This document shows, one piece after another, positions 44,252 to 55,190 of a stretch of 64,000 nt of DNA. The DNA comes from Saussurea involucrata. Its lineage: Eukaryota; Streptophyta; Magnoliopsida; Asterales; Asteraceae. Every line of letters begins with the position of its first letter. Within the stretch, counting starts at the first letter, position 1. The notes beneath the pieces were generated by a model. That model saw only the letters and a program-made list of their open reading frames with translations. It made no database searches and was not told the origin of the DNA. The position numbers and the translations under genes are program-made. The stretch covers positions 95,378,295-95,442,294 of the forward strand of contig CM066327.1 in assembly GCA_033807775.1 (NCBI GenBank). Direction: 5' to 3'.

Positions 44252-45738
44252 TAATTTGCCTTATTATTCTGGAGCTGTAGTCTTGAGTTATTTATTTTGG
44301 CGTATTTTAGTAATCAAGAATGTCTGAAAGAAATTTGAGGAGTAGATCCGTGCCGGTAGTGGGTACAATTCCGGTTGCGGGGGAGATTCGTGTGGAAGAA
44401 GTTCTGGAGGAGGGACCAGTGGATCCTCCGAGGCGGGCGGCCACCTGCAGAAGGGGCAGAGGCCGAGGAAGAGGACGGGGAAGACCACCGCTGTGAGCTA
44501 CCTCCCAGGCGGTGGGGGCTGGCGTGGCAACTCGACGAGGGAAAAAGATGACGACTACCCGTCGGGCTAAGAGTGTGGGAGCACTTGAGGTGCGTGAGCG
44601 TTTCCATCAGGAAAGTACCGCCTCGGTAGGAGGAGGGAGCCAGTCGAATAGTTCGAGGAGAAACCGGAACCAAGCGTTTGTGACTGAGGAAAAGTTTACT
44701 ACTGAAATGGGCAAACTGCAAGAGACTCTACAAGAATTGTTGGAAAATAAGGTTAAGACCACGTCAGGGGGGACGATCTAAGAGTGGGAACGAGACGAAG
44801 ACCGTGGCGTCTAGCCTACCGCCGACTGTGGGGCAAGATCATTCGATGTCGACTCCGTTCATGGCTAGCGAACCGAAGACAACAAAAACATGTACTTTCA
44901 AGACTTTTACGTCGTGCAAACCTCCATCTTTCAGCGGGGAGCTCAATCCAGTCTTGGCTCTGAGATGGATTCGTGAGATGGAACTAGCTTTCGACACAAG
45001 CAAGTGTGCTGAGGAAGACAATGTGTTGTTTGCCATGTCTATGCTGAAGGCAGATGCCATCTTTTGGTGGGATGTCGAGACTAGTGGTAAGGGTTCAGAG
45101 ATAGCAAAGACAACTACCTGGGAGTTGTTCACTAAGAGGTTCAAAGCGCAGTTTTGCCCGGTGGCGGCCGTTAAGAAGCTTGAGGAGGAATTTCTGGGGT
45201 TGGAACAAGGGACAACGTCAGTACAAGAGTATACGTCAAAGTTTATTGAGAAGGCTCGATATGCCGAACTGTATGTACCTATGGAGGAGAGGCGCACAGA
45301 GAGGTACATCTGGGGTTTGAAGAGCAGTGTGAGAGAGTTGGTTCAGGTTAAGGATCCCACTACTTTTCAAGCTGCGGTAGATATTGCGAAACTCACGGAA
45401 AAAGAGAAGAATAGGCAGATGTCTGAGAGAGTCAGGGATAAACGGAAGTGGGAAGGGCCAAATCGTGATGTTAAGAGGTCGAATGCTCCTAGACCCGAGA
45501 TATGGGTGCGACCTAGAGCATGAGAGAAACCGTGTGGGAAATGTAACCGGATGCATAAAGGAGAATGTTTGGCTAATAAGGAAGGGTGTTTCAAGTGTGG
45601 GAAGACGGGGCACATGGCACGGGATTGGCATAGTTCGAGAACATGTTATCTGTGTGGTTCGCCAGACCATGTGAAAATGGACAGTCTGCAGCTAAGGAGG
45701 GGATCTACTGGTGGCTATAGCGGTAATAGTGGTGGAAG
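44252..45738 (+). mobile_element. Chromovirus-like gypsy element, right part (leader and gag)
   Basis: Direct continuation of the element that begins at 10406. It ends, as far as visible, in the zinc-knuckle region of gag where a GC-rich hAT-like stretch starts. Protease, RT and integrase are not in the window. Confidence 0.8.
44320..45738 (+). pseudogene. gag: Chromovirus-like gag, broken
   Basis: ATG 44320 (MSERNLRSRS), Arg/Gly-rich N-terminus, then a retrotransposon Gag domain (FSGELNPVLALRWIREME, AIFWWDVET, FKAQFCPVAAVKK, LEQGTTSVQEYTSKF). Zinc knuckles CFKCGKTGHMARDW (last Cys lost) and CYLCGSPDH follow. Breaks: TGA near 44494, a frameshift in a G-run near 44767-44772, and TGA at 45521 (likely CGA to TGA). 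It assembled the particle; not functional now. Confidence 0.85.
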
Positions 45739-46041
45739 TAGGGATGGCAACGGGGCATGTTTGGGGCGGGTTTCACAATACCCGGCCCCGACCCCGGTTT
45801 ATGGTAAAGGGCCCCGGCCCCAGTCCCCGACGGGTACGAGGATCCTTATCCCGTCCCCGGTCAACGAATGGGTTAATCCCCGGTCAAACCCAGTCAATCC
45901 CCGGCTATTCCCCCGTTCCCCATCCCCGTTAAAGACCCGTCCCCGACCCGGTTTTAAACACGGTTTCAGTCTTAAACAAACATAAAAAATAAGAGCAAAA
46001 AAAAGTTGTTGAAAACATATAAAATTGGCCACTATAATAAT
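45739..46041. repeat. GC-rich stretch, possible hAT-like non-autonomous element
   Basis: It starts TAGGGATGGCAACGGGGC, a sequence style typical of plant hAT termini, and is then dominated by CCCCG/CGGGG words to about 45955, followed by A-rich DNA. The right end (TTGGCCACTA near 46026-46035) only weakly mirrors the left and no 8-bp duplication is visible. Confidence 0.4.
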
Positions 46042-46944
46042 TGTTAATGCCAAAAATCGCACCAAAGGGACAACTTAAGGTCGATGTGGACTTTAACAAC
46101 TAAAGAAAGGAATCATTCGACAAAGGCGTGCGACAAAGATAAAAATGTAAATGAGACAGAGGATTTGATGACACAGGAAAAATCTCAACGAGGAAAAAAC
46201 CTGCGGACGACAGTGGATGTCGTCGGTGCACTATGGTCGCCAATCAGGGGCGATGTCCTTGGTGTTCCGGGTGTCGATCGTACAGAGATTACAATACAAA
46301 TGAAGGGAAAGACTTCGAAATGTAAAGTACAAGTGTTTGAAATGTAAAAACAGTGTGCGTCGTGTGTGAAAACAATGTGTAAACTATTGGTCGACAGTGA
46401 AAGTCGTGCGTCGAGAGCGATCTTCTATGAATGATCTCTTTGCTTTGAATGAATATTCTTCGAGTGTTTACGTTTACTTCTGTTGTTCGATGTTCGGTCT
46501 CTCTCCCTGTGTTATTCGATGTCCTGAAACTGAGGATTGAACTTGGGATTTATAGTCTTCGGATGATTTTAATTGAATCATTAAGATCTTTGATGATTGT
46601 TGTAACAGTCGTCGTCTTCAATGAGGGATTAGATGATCATAACTGATTTTGTCGGTTATAGCCGTTGTCCATTAATGACTTTGACTCCTGCGTTAATCAC
46701 TGAACAAATATAACAGTCGTATAACGCGTTAGTCGGTCGAGGTCGCATGATTCTACGCGACGGTCGTGCGAAGTAGGCGACGTCGAGGTCGAGTGTCGTG
46801 AGGAACTATCGACTTACCTTTTAGGGGGGACGACGGAGGTTTTTTGGGTCTTTGTCGGGACCTTATCTTAATACAAGATATAGTTCATAACATGTGTCTT
46901 ACCTTTTCTGGTCGTGGTCGAGACCTGTGAAATTTTCCCAAACA
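46042..46944 (-). repeat. Tat 3' LTR, 903 bp, with purine tract
   Basis: Minus strand TGTTTGGGAAAA... to ...TGGCATTAACA. The adjacent minus-strand AAATTTTGGGGGCAAAC (46961-46945) is the polypurine tract. The left flank is ATAAT. Confidence 0.9.
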
Positions 46945-47405
46945 GTTTGCCCCCAAAATTTGAAAGTAGGATGGCAAATTCGAATTTTAAATTTTGCTTG
47001 TCGGGTGTTCGGGGTTTTGTGTTAAAAAATACTTTGGTTGTTTTGGAACTGAATCAGTTCAATTCAAACTAGAGAGGGAAATCGAAGAGAGGATAAAGTC
47101 GTGACGTCATGCCGATGCACGATGGTGCTTACCAGCTATCGATGACAGGTGTCGACGATCTGTGTGGTCATATGAAAATACGGGGACGCATCATCAAAGG
47201 GCTTGACCTGACACGATCGAGTGCATAAATAGGGATCATAATGGATCATTTCCTTTTATATCCTCTTGAAAAGTTTCTTAGTGCGGAATTCTTCTTTGAT
47301 CCCTTGCTGTTCTTTGCTCAATACTTTTCGAAGTTTTTGAGTGTCCATACGAGGTATAGTTTCTCGATTTCTCTCAAGTCTTCAAAGATTGGAGACTCTT
47401 TGAGA
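46945..47405 (+). promoter_or_regulatory. Promoter-like region of the antisense gene
   Basis: On the plus strand, opposite to pol: TGACGTCA at 47102-47109, TATA-like CATAAATAGGG at 47223-47233, then a CT-rich leader up to the ATG at 47406. No pol sequence lies here. Confidence 0.5.
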
Positions 47406-47931
47406 ATGATTATGTCCGAGTCGGTGAAGACTTTGATTGCGATAGACGCGACGTTCGTGGATCTTGTGCAACTGGCGACGATGTCCTCTGTATCCACGTC
47501 GACCCTTTCGTCAGCCGTCGGGGGCAAGGGTATAAGGACGGGAGAGGGTGAGGAGGAAGTCATGATGATCAACTTTATGTTGTCGTCGATCCTCTTGACT
47601 GACTGTGTCCTTGATGGGACGAAGTCATTTCCTCATCTGGGGAAATATCAGCTCTTATCTTTCAAGGAGCGTTTTCAAAAGATCTCCATCGAAGAGACGG
47701 GATCGCGTTTAGCTGGACTAGCGTTCTTTGTGAGTTTTTCTTTCGAAACTCGTGTTCCCAATGTTTGCATCGAATGTTTGTTTAACATACCCCTTTTGTA
47801 TTTTACAGACGTTTCAATCTTCTTTTGTTAGATACGCGGAGATAGAGGAGATGTTGGACTGGAAGTCAACCGTCGAGAAGATCATATTCCTTCCTCTAAC
47901 CTTAACATTAATCTTAAGAGCAACATTCTAA
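47406..47931 (+). CDS. Antisense gene in the Tat 3' region, two exons (~148 aa)
   Basis: Plus strand, opposite to the element's pol. Exon 1 is 47406-47729, intron 47730-47808 (TTT|GTGAGT ... TTTTACAG), exon 2 47809-47931 ending TAA. Splicing keeps the frame and extends the protein by 40 residues (FQSSFVRYAEIEEML). Exon 1 encodes MIMSESVKTLIAIDATF, a Ser/Thr-rich part, an acidic stretch (GEGEEEVMM) and a basic helix (LLSFKERFQKISIEE). No known domain. Antisense ORFs between pol and the 3' LTR are described in several Tat-lineage elements of plants, so this is likely their counterpart. The start could be the first or third codon. Confidence 0.6.
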
Positions 47932-48505
47932 AAGTGTTGCGGCGTAGGACGTCAGATCACTCCTAACATACTCGTTTGATCCTTGCATTAGCTTCTTAGC
48001 GTGTTTTCGGGTATGACGAGGACTCGAAGGTCGAGACTGAGCATACGATCGATACTCATCTCTAGATTTAGGAGATGCTATGTTTTTTCATGTCTCGATC
48101 GTTGGTGGTCGAGCCATTTTAACTTTGTATACTCGACCGTCGGTCGCTCCTATGTAATCGTTCGTTTCGTAAATGAATTTCATCCTTTTGTCGGATTTTT
48201 ATTTCAATTTACATATGTCGTAGATAGATGTAATATCAACCGTATAACTTCGTTAAGTGTAGAACGAGTGAAGAATTGTGCGACTTAGGCATTCATAGCA
48301 ATATAACGATTGAAATATCACACGTTTGACTTGTATTGATAGGCTCAATTATTGACGTGTTAGAACGTACAAAATTTTTCTGAATCCAGAAACTCAGATC
48401 GAGAGGTCGCTCGAACCTTATGATCGTGTAACCGAATTTCATGATGAAATTTGAATCATGTGCCCCTGTGATAAAACAATTAAGTTGCATGAGAGGAAGG
48501 TGATT
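47932..48505. other. Tat spacer between antisense gene and integrase end
   Basis: TCGA-rich non-coding DNA. 48150-48310 resembles 41340-41560 of the non-autonomous element. The 95-codon plus-strand frame at 48001 has no domain and looks fortuitous. Confidence 0.6.
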
Positions 48506-50828
48506 TTAGAAAAAATACTTTTTCAAGTGCGTCGCATTCCAACTGCGTGGGATTTCTTGATTGTCGAGAGTCTGGAGTCGATAGGCTCCGTTACCAACGA
48601 CTTCGGAGATGTGGTAAGGACCTTCCCATTTAATAGAAAGCTTGCCGGCATTGAGTTCTTGAGTGTTTTGGAACACTCGACGGAGTTCGTAATCGCCTTC
48701 TTGAAAGACTTTGACTTTGACGTGTTTATTGAAATGTCGCTTGACTGCTTGCTTCTGAGATGCCATTCTGATCAAGGATGATTCTCTAAGCTCCTCGAGG
48801 GCGTCGATATCATAATTTAAATCAATCATGTTGTGGTCGACGAAAGTATGCCTCGAAGTTGGGAGCTGGACTTCGATTGGCAGGACTGCTTCGCAACCAT
48901 AGACGAGAGAGAAAGGGGTTTGTCCTGTAGACGTGCGCGGTGTCGTGTGATTTGCCCATAGGACTGAAGGGAGTTCTTTGACCCATCTTCCTTTTGCAGC
49001 TTTTAACCTTTTCTTGATCGAAGCTATAATGGTCTTATTACTTGATTCAGCAAGTCCGTTCGCCTGAGGGTATCTGGGAGTCGAGGTTGTCAACTTGATG
49101 TTCCTGTCTTCGCAGAATTGTTGGGTATTGTCACTTACGAATTGGGATCCGTTGTCACAAACAATTTCAGAAGGAATCCCGAATATGATGTTAGTCTGGA
49201 TAAAAGAGATGACTTCCTTGTCCCTTATTTAGGAAAAAGCAGCCGCCTCAACCCACTTGGAAAAATAATCGGTAAGTACGAGGAGAAATACCTTTTGCCC
49301 CGGGGCCGGGGGTAGCTTGCCAACAATATCCATTCCCCACCTCATGAAGGGCAATGGGATAAGTGTCGAGTATAAGGGTTCAGAGGGTTTATGTGACATA
49401 CATGCATGTCGTTGACAAGGGTCACAATTCTGGACGTACTTGACGGCGTCTTGTCGTAGTGTTGGCAAAAAATACCCTTGTCGAGAGATACGATTAGCCA
49501 AACTGCGACCTCCTGAATGATTAACACATTCACCGTCGTGCATCTCTTGAAGGATTTTCTGGACCTGGCTCTTGCTAATGACGCATCTTAAGTTTAATCC
49601 TGTCGATGATCGTCGATAGAGCTTATTCCCAATCATGACATATTTAGATGCTTTGAATCTGATCTTGCGGGCTTCCATCTTGTCTTCTGGGAGTTGGTCG
49701 TGTACAAGGAAATTTTGGATGTCGCACGACCAATCATCTTCTTCTTCTTCGATCTGGACGACATAAATGTTCTCGACGGATGATGTCGCCAGATGGATCA
49801 TGGGAATGGCATCGAATCTAGGTTCGACCAGAGCGGACCCGAGATTTGCTAAAGCGTCGGCCTGAGTATTTTGGTCTCTCGGGATTTGTTCGATAGAAAA
49901 TGTTTTGAATTTTTTGGCCTTTTCTTTTGCTACCTTCAGGTATGCTGTCATTTTTGAATCTTTGGCCACGAACTCCCTATTGATCTGGTTCACCACCAGG
50001 AGAGAGTCGCTTTTAACATGTAACGCAGTTGCCCCCGAGTCGTAGGCCAGGAGAGAGTCGCTTTTAAGACGACGCCTAGTCCTGAGCCTCTAATATTGGA
50101 TGACCCATCGACGTGTAAGATCCAGGGCACGTCGTCGTGAGTCGCCACAATCGATACCTCGAGCTCTACTTCTTTCTCCAATTCAGGGCTGAAGTCAGCA
50201 ATGAAGTCTGCCAAGGCTTGCGACTTGATCGCGGTCCTGGGCTTGAAGTCGATGTCGTAACTGCTGAGATATATACTCCATTTTGCCAGGCGACCTGTCA
50301 ACTCAGGTTTTCTTAAGACAGACTTAAGAGGAAAGTTAGTTACGACAGTAATGGGATGCGACTCAAAATAGTGTCGTAGTTTTTTAGCAGCTGTGATTAG
50401 AGATAAGAGCAATTTTTCCATAGAGGAATACCTGGTTTCTGCGTCCAGAAGAGATTTACTTACATAGTAGATCGGTAGTTGCGGCTTTTCATCTTCTCGT
50501 GTTAAGACGGCGCTTACCGCGTTTGGACTAACAGCCAGGTATAGTTGCAAGACTTCATGATCGCGAGGTTTCGATAATAGGGGAGTTGACGTCATGTATT
50601 CTTTAAGCTTTTGCAATGCCTGCTCATGATCGTCGGTCCAGTTGAAGCCTCTGTTTTTCCTGAGGACATTATAAAACATATGGCATTTATCTGAGGATCG
50701 AGAGATAATCCTGTTCAGTGCAGCTACTTGACCAGTGAGCTTCTGGACTTCTTTGAAATTTCTGGGAGATTTAATTTCGATAAATGCTTTGATCTGGTCT
50801 GGATTAGCCTCGATTCCTCGACGAGTGA
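48506..50828 (-). pseudogene. pol: Tat pol 3' half: RT thumb, RNase H, archaeal RNase H, integrase
   Basis: Minus strand. The RT connection (SPRNFKEVQKLTGQVAALNR) and gypsy RNase H (YYVSKSLLDAETRYSSMEK, LKSVLRKPELTGRLAKW) are followed by a second RNase H (WILHVDGSSNIRGSGLGVVL ... QNTQADALANLGS). Integrase has a zinc finger (HSGGRSLANRI ... CDPCQRH), a core ([11 protein letters not shown], then PQANGLAESSN) and a C-terminal domain (VFQEGDYELRR, KWEGPYHISEV, HLKKYFF), ending at 48506. Breaks: TAA at 49229 in the integrase core (CAA type) and a 51-bp duplication with frame loss near 49996-50066. The 5' part of RT is missing. Confidence 0.9.
49996..50066 (-). repeat. 51-bp tandem duplication in the archaeal RNase H
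   Basis: CCAGGAGAGAGTCGCTTTTA occurs at 49996-50015 and again at 50047-50066. The peptide repeats KATLSW 17 residues apart and the frame is lost at the junction. Confidence 0.85.
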
Positions 50829-51790
50829 TGTTTGGGCAAAAAATCACGTCGCTCGACCGCGACCAGAACAGGTAAGACGTACGATTAAGAACTATATTTT
50901 GTATTAAGATAAGGTCTCAACAAGAACCCAGAAAACATTCGTCGTCTCCCGTAAAAGGTAAGTCGTACGTCCCCTATGACGCTCGACCATAGCATCGGCC
51001 GTCCCGTACGACCATCGCGTAAGATCACTGCACCTTCGACCAAAGCTAACGTTAACCTTGACTGTTACGTTTGTTAAGTATTTAATGCAGGAGTCAAAGC
51101 CATTAACAGCAAGCAGCCGTAACGGACGAAGAACATTATGGATAATCACTCCGGCAACCGTTTCCAGCTGTTGTAGCCGTTGATCAAAGCATTAATGGAG
51201 CTAATTAATGACGCGAAGACTATAAATACCCATCTAAGTCTTCACATCAAGGATCATCAGTAAATATCCGATACACATCAGCAATCATCAGTGAACATCA
51301 CCGAACAACAGAGAAAAACATTCAAGCTCATAGCTAAGAACCCTCAAACTCTGGAAATCAAGTATTGAAAGCCAGAACCCTACAGCGAACTCAAGAACAG
51401 TCGAAGAAAAGCTCAAGTCATCGCTCTCGACGCACGCCAACAGCTTTCGACCAACAGTTGTTTACACTTGTATTCACACGACAAACACCTGTTTTATACT
51501 TTAAACACTTGTACTTTACATTTCGAAGCATTTTCTTCATTTGTATTGTAATCATCGTACGATCGACGCCAGTACCAAGGACATCACCCCTGATTGGCGA
51601 CCATAGTGCAGCGACGACACCCCCTGTCGTCCGCAGGTTTTTCCTCGATTGAGGTTTTTCCTGCGTCATCAAATCCCTTGTTTCTTTATTTTTATCCTCG
51701 TCTCACGTTTCGTCGAAAGATTCTTTCTTTAGTTGTTTAAGTCCACATCGACCTTAAGTTGTCCCTTTGGTGCGATTTTTGGCATTAACA
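50829..51790 (+). repeat. Tat 5' LTR, 962 bp
   Basis: TGTTTGGGCAAA... to ...TTTGGCATTAACA, aligning by eye with the reverse complement of 46042-46944. Confidence 0.9.
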
Positions 51791-51792
51791 GT

Positions 51793-51810
51793 TTGGCGCC
51801 ATCCGTGGGA
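51793..51810 (+). promoter_or_regulatory. Tat primer binding site
   Basis: TTGGCGCCATCCGTGGGA follows the LTR after GT. The same site occurs on the minus strand at 43007-42990 in the non-autonomous element. Confidence 0.9.
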
Positions 51811-51891
51811 CTACATCTAGAGAAAATCCTCGACGAACATGCATTCTACTAATAGTTTCTTGGAGTTTCTTCTATTTTCTGTTGCAGGAAA

Positions 51892-54213
51892 ATGGCAGCC
51901 CCTGGAAATCCGCAGCAAGCCGTCGCTCAGATGTATCAGGAGCTCGAGGTTGCCAGGAATCAACTCAATGCAATGGTAGAGCAGAATCGCAGAGCAGCTG
52001 AAGAGATCGAGCGGCTAAGGAATCCTTTTGGACCCCAGAATGGTCCTAGACCATTCATCCAGAATCCAGGTCTGGGACCAGGCCCGTCCGTGCAGAATCA
52101 GCAGCCGGGTCCGTTCATTCCGAATCCCTAGTCTGGGCAGATTCCCCCTCAGCACATCCGACCACCACCCTTGAACAATGGATCCCAACCATTGCAAGGT
52201 GGCGCCCAGCCGTTTCAGAATGGATCCCAACCGTTTTCCCAGCCGTTCCAAAGTGGTCCGCAACCTTTCCAGCAAGGATCACAATCTTTCCAGCAGAGAT
52301 CGCAGCCATTTCAGCAGGGACCACAATCGTTTCACAATGGACCGCAGCAATATCACTATGGGTCGCAGCCATATTTTGTCCCGTTCAACGGGGACACCAA
52401 TGGTTCGTCGCATGGTAATGGCACTAGTCCAGGGACCAATCCCTCGACAGGGGCAAATCCTAATCTTAACGATCCCGTCGCCCAGCGTTTGAAGATGTTA
52501 GAAGACCAAAATGAGCGCGTCCTGTCCTTGCTCGCCAAGTTGCCTAGGGCAGCCGTGTCTGTCGACGTCGAGCCTCGCTCGGGGTATCAGGCGTCGCCCT
52601 TCATCGACGAGATCGCCACCGTCGAGGTCCCAAAGAAGAATAACATTCCTTCCTTCACTCCCAAGTATTCGGGTGTGACCGATCCAACCGAGCATGTCGC
52701 GCAGTATAAGCAGCTCATGTGGACGATATCGATTCCACACATGTACCAGGAAGTATGCATGTGCAAGAGTTTCGGGGCGACTCTCACTGGTCCAGCTCTC
52801 CAGTGGTTGATCAATCTCAAACCCAAATCTATCGGGTCGTTCGCCGAATTGGTCAACCAATTCTCCCGGCAATTCGCTAGCAGTCGTAAGATGGAAAAGC
52901 AGACTAGTGATATGTATTATGTCGTGCAGAAGACTAATGAGTCTATTCGAAGTTATTTCAATAGATTCAATGCCGAAATGATTAGTATCCACAATTGTGA
53001 CATTAAAACTGCGATCGAAGCTTATAAGCGTGGTTTAGACGATAGTTCAGGTTGATATACCGATCTGACCAAGTATCCCCCAGAGACTTTCGAAGACGTC
53101 CGAGCTCGAACCTTAGCATATTTGAGGGTCGAAGACGACGCAGCCTTTCGTCGCAAGCACACTGACGAAAAGAAGTCGTTAGGCGTCAGAAAGCCAGAGT
53201 TCAAGACAAAGGTTGTTTCCAGAATAGAGCCCGCGCGCCAAATTTCAAATATTCGTTTCAAGACGAAAGCAGAAGCCAAGACCGTGACTAAGTTCACTCA
53301 GTACCCCAAAATATCCTCTTACAAATTCAAAGGGACCACTAAGGACCTAGTCGAAGCTCTGAAAAGTCCCCAAGCGACCATTCGATGGCCAAAGAAGTCC
53401 GACCTGGACGATGCTAAGAAAGACAAATCAAAGTGGTGCGACTTCCATGTCGATCATGGTCATGCGACAGATGAATGTATCGCATTGAAGAAGGAACTAG
53501 CATATCATTTTCCGAAAGGAAATCTCAAAGATATCATCGACGATGTCGCTATTTCAGCTAACAGACATCGAACGACGGCCACCGAGCATGCGAAGGTCGT
53601 CAATTGCATCACCGGTGGTTCAGATGTGTGTGGTCTGACGTATTCAGCGACCAAGCGTCATGCCAGTCAGGCGCCCAATGATCGGCCTATTCCTCGCTCG
53701 TCTAGACCCAAAGGAGATTTGGAGCTAGAAGCCATGAAGATTGTGTTCGACCACGTCGACCTTGGCGACTCGTATCAGAAGCATCACGACGGGTTGATCA
53801 TTCAGATCACGGTCGGTAACTGTCTAACGCGTCGAATCTTGATCGACGGGGGCAGCTCAGTAAATGTTATTTTTCTCAACACCATCAAAGCCATGGGAAT
53901 CGATCGCTCGGAAATCACCCGACGTTCGACGACTTTGGTCGGTTTCAATGGAGAAGCGACGAGCACCTTCGGAGAGATAATCTTGCCCGTCTACGCCGGA
54001 GGAGTCAACAAACAGACCAAGTTCAGTGTCATCGATTGTGCGTCGGCCTATAACATCATCTTAGGATGACCATGGATCCATGATATGAAAGCCGTTCCCT
54101 CGACGTATTATCAAATGTTGAAATTCCCTACGCCATGGGGAATCCAGGAGATTAAGAGTGAGCCAAAAGTCGCTCGTGAATGCCATAAGCCCACCTTGAA
54201 GCCGCGAAAATAG
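51892..54213 (+). pseudogene. gag: Tat gag-protease with at least three stops
   Basis: ATG 51892 (MAAPGNPQQAV). A coiled coil is followed by a Gln/Pro-rich repeat region (about ten GSQPFQ-like units, 52170-52380). Next come the capsid (FTPKYSGVTDPTEHV, GPALQWLINLKP), a knuckle-like CDFHVDHGHATDEC, and the protease (ILIDGGSSVNVIF, YNIILG, then PWIHDM). All share one frame, with premature TAG 52129 (CAG type), TGA 53053 and TGA 54067 (CGA type). The frame ends near 54213. It made capsid and the processing enzyme; not functional. Confidence 0.88.
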
Positions 54214-54525
54214 ACTGTCAAGCAGTTGCAAGAGACATAACTGCAAAATCTCGACAGGTTCATCCCTATATCCCTAACTTCTTAGATAAATTGATATCTT
54301 TTCCACAAGTCGACTATCTTGCCATGTAGCACGAAAGCACGGTCGACGCAGACATGAACGATATTCTTCAAGATCTCTGTATCGATCTGTCATTTAAAAC
54401 CCACTTTCTCCCGAGAAGAATGGGATACTAAATGACAGGGGGCAAATACCCCACTAAAAACAGAATCTGAAAAGCCAACGACCAACGCATGACATTGTTT
54501 TATCGCAGAATCGCACGACAGTAGT
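54214..54525. other. Undefined tail of the plus-strand Tat element
   Basis: Decayed sequence with a GACAGGGGGCAAAT tract (54436-54449) similar to the Tat polypurine tract but not followed by a same-orientation LTR. It may be the linker between protease and RT or a deletion junction. No gene. Confidence 0.45.
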
Positions 54526-55190
54526 TGTTAATGCCAAAAATCACACCAAAGGGATAACTTAAGGTCGATGTGGACTTAAACAACTAAAGAAAGGATCTTT
54601 CGACGAGACGTGCGACGAGGGAAAAAATAAATGAGACAAGGGATTTGATGACGCAGGAAAAACCTCAATCGAGGAAAAAACCTGCGGACGACAGGAGGTG
54701 TCGTCGCTGCACTATGGTCGCCAATCAGGGGCGATGTCCTTGGTACTGCTGTCGATCGTACGATGATTACAATACAAATGAAGGAAATGCTTCGAAATGT
54801 AAAGTACAAGTGTTTAAAATGTAGAAACAGATGTTTGTCGTGTGTGAAAATAAAGTGTGAACTGCTGGTCGAGGGCGGATGTCGTGTGTCGAGAGCAATT
54901 CTTCGAGAGAAGGTTCTTCACTTCTATTGTTCTTGAGTTCACTGTAGTAATCTGGAATTCGGTGCTGAATGTAGCTTTCAGTGTATGTTTCCTTGAGTTT
55001 AGCCTTGAATGTTGGTTGCTAGATGTTCGATGATGTTCGTCTCTCCTTGAAATGATGATTAAACTCCATCTTTATAGTCTTTGGGGGCTTTAATTAGCTC
55101 ATTAATGGCTTTGATGACTGCTTGTTGTAACGGTCGTTGTCTTCAATGTGAGATTAAATGCTCGTTAATGATTTCGTCGGTTATAGCCGT
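54526..55190 (-). repeat. Tat LTR, truncated (665 bp)
   Basis: Starts TGTTAATGCC and follows 46042-46944 until 55190, where TGTTAGATC of another element interrupts it. No primer site on its left, so it is a 3' LTR or solo LTR inserted into the plus-strand Tat element. The left flank is GTAGT. Confidence 0.85.

Larger units (their letters stand above)
46042..50828 (-). mobile_element. Tat-type gypsy element, 3' half on the minus strand
   Basis: From left: 3' LTR (46042-46944), purine tract, spacer with an antisense gene, then pol from integrase back to the RT thumb, where it is cut at 50828 by a plus-strand Tat element. A second RNase H (archaeal type) after the RT-linked one marks the Tat lineage. 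The rest of the element would lie beyond later insertions, outside the window. Confidence 0.85.
50829..54525 (+). mobile_element. Tat-type gypsy element, 5' part on the plus strand
   Basis: LTR 50829-51790, primer site and gag-protease, then about 300 bp of unclear DNA ending at 54525 where another Tat LTR begins. Same LTR family as 46042-46944 but in the opposite orientation, inserted in (or abutting) the RT of that element. The left flank is AGTGA. The right terminus is not identifiable. Confidence 0.8.

Noticed and set aside
45739..46041. CpG-island promoter
   Set aside because: The GC-rich words are a simple CCCCG-type repeat with a hAT-like start and lie within gypsy gag; no gene follows.
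47241..47405. N-terminal extension of the antisense Tat gene from ATG 47241
   Set aside because: This ATG is about 8 bases after the TATA-like box, upstream of any plausible transcription start; 47406 is preferred.
48001..48288. 95-residue plus-strand ORF
   Set aside because: No domain. It overlaps DNA shared with the non-autonomous element, where the frame is not kept.
54436..54449. Polypurine tract marking the 3' end of the plus-strand Tat element
   Set aside because: No same-orientation LTR follows; the next LTR (54526) is in the opposite orientation.
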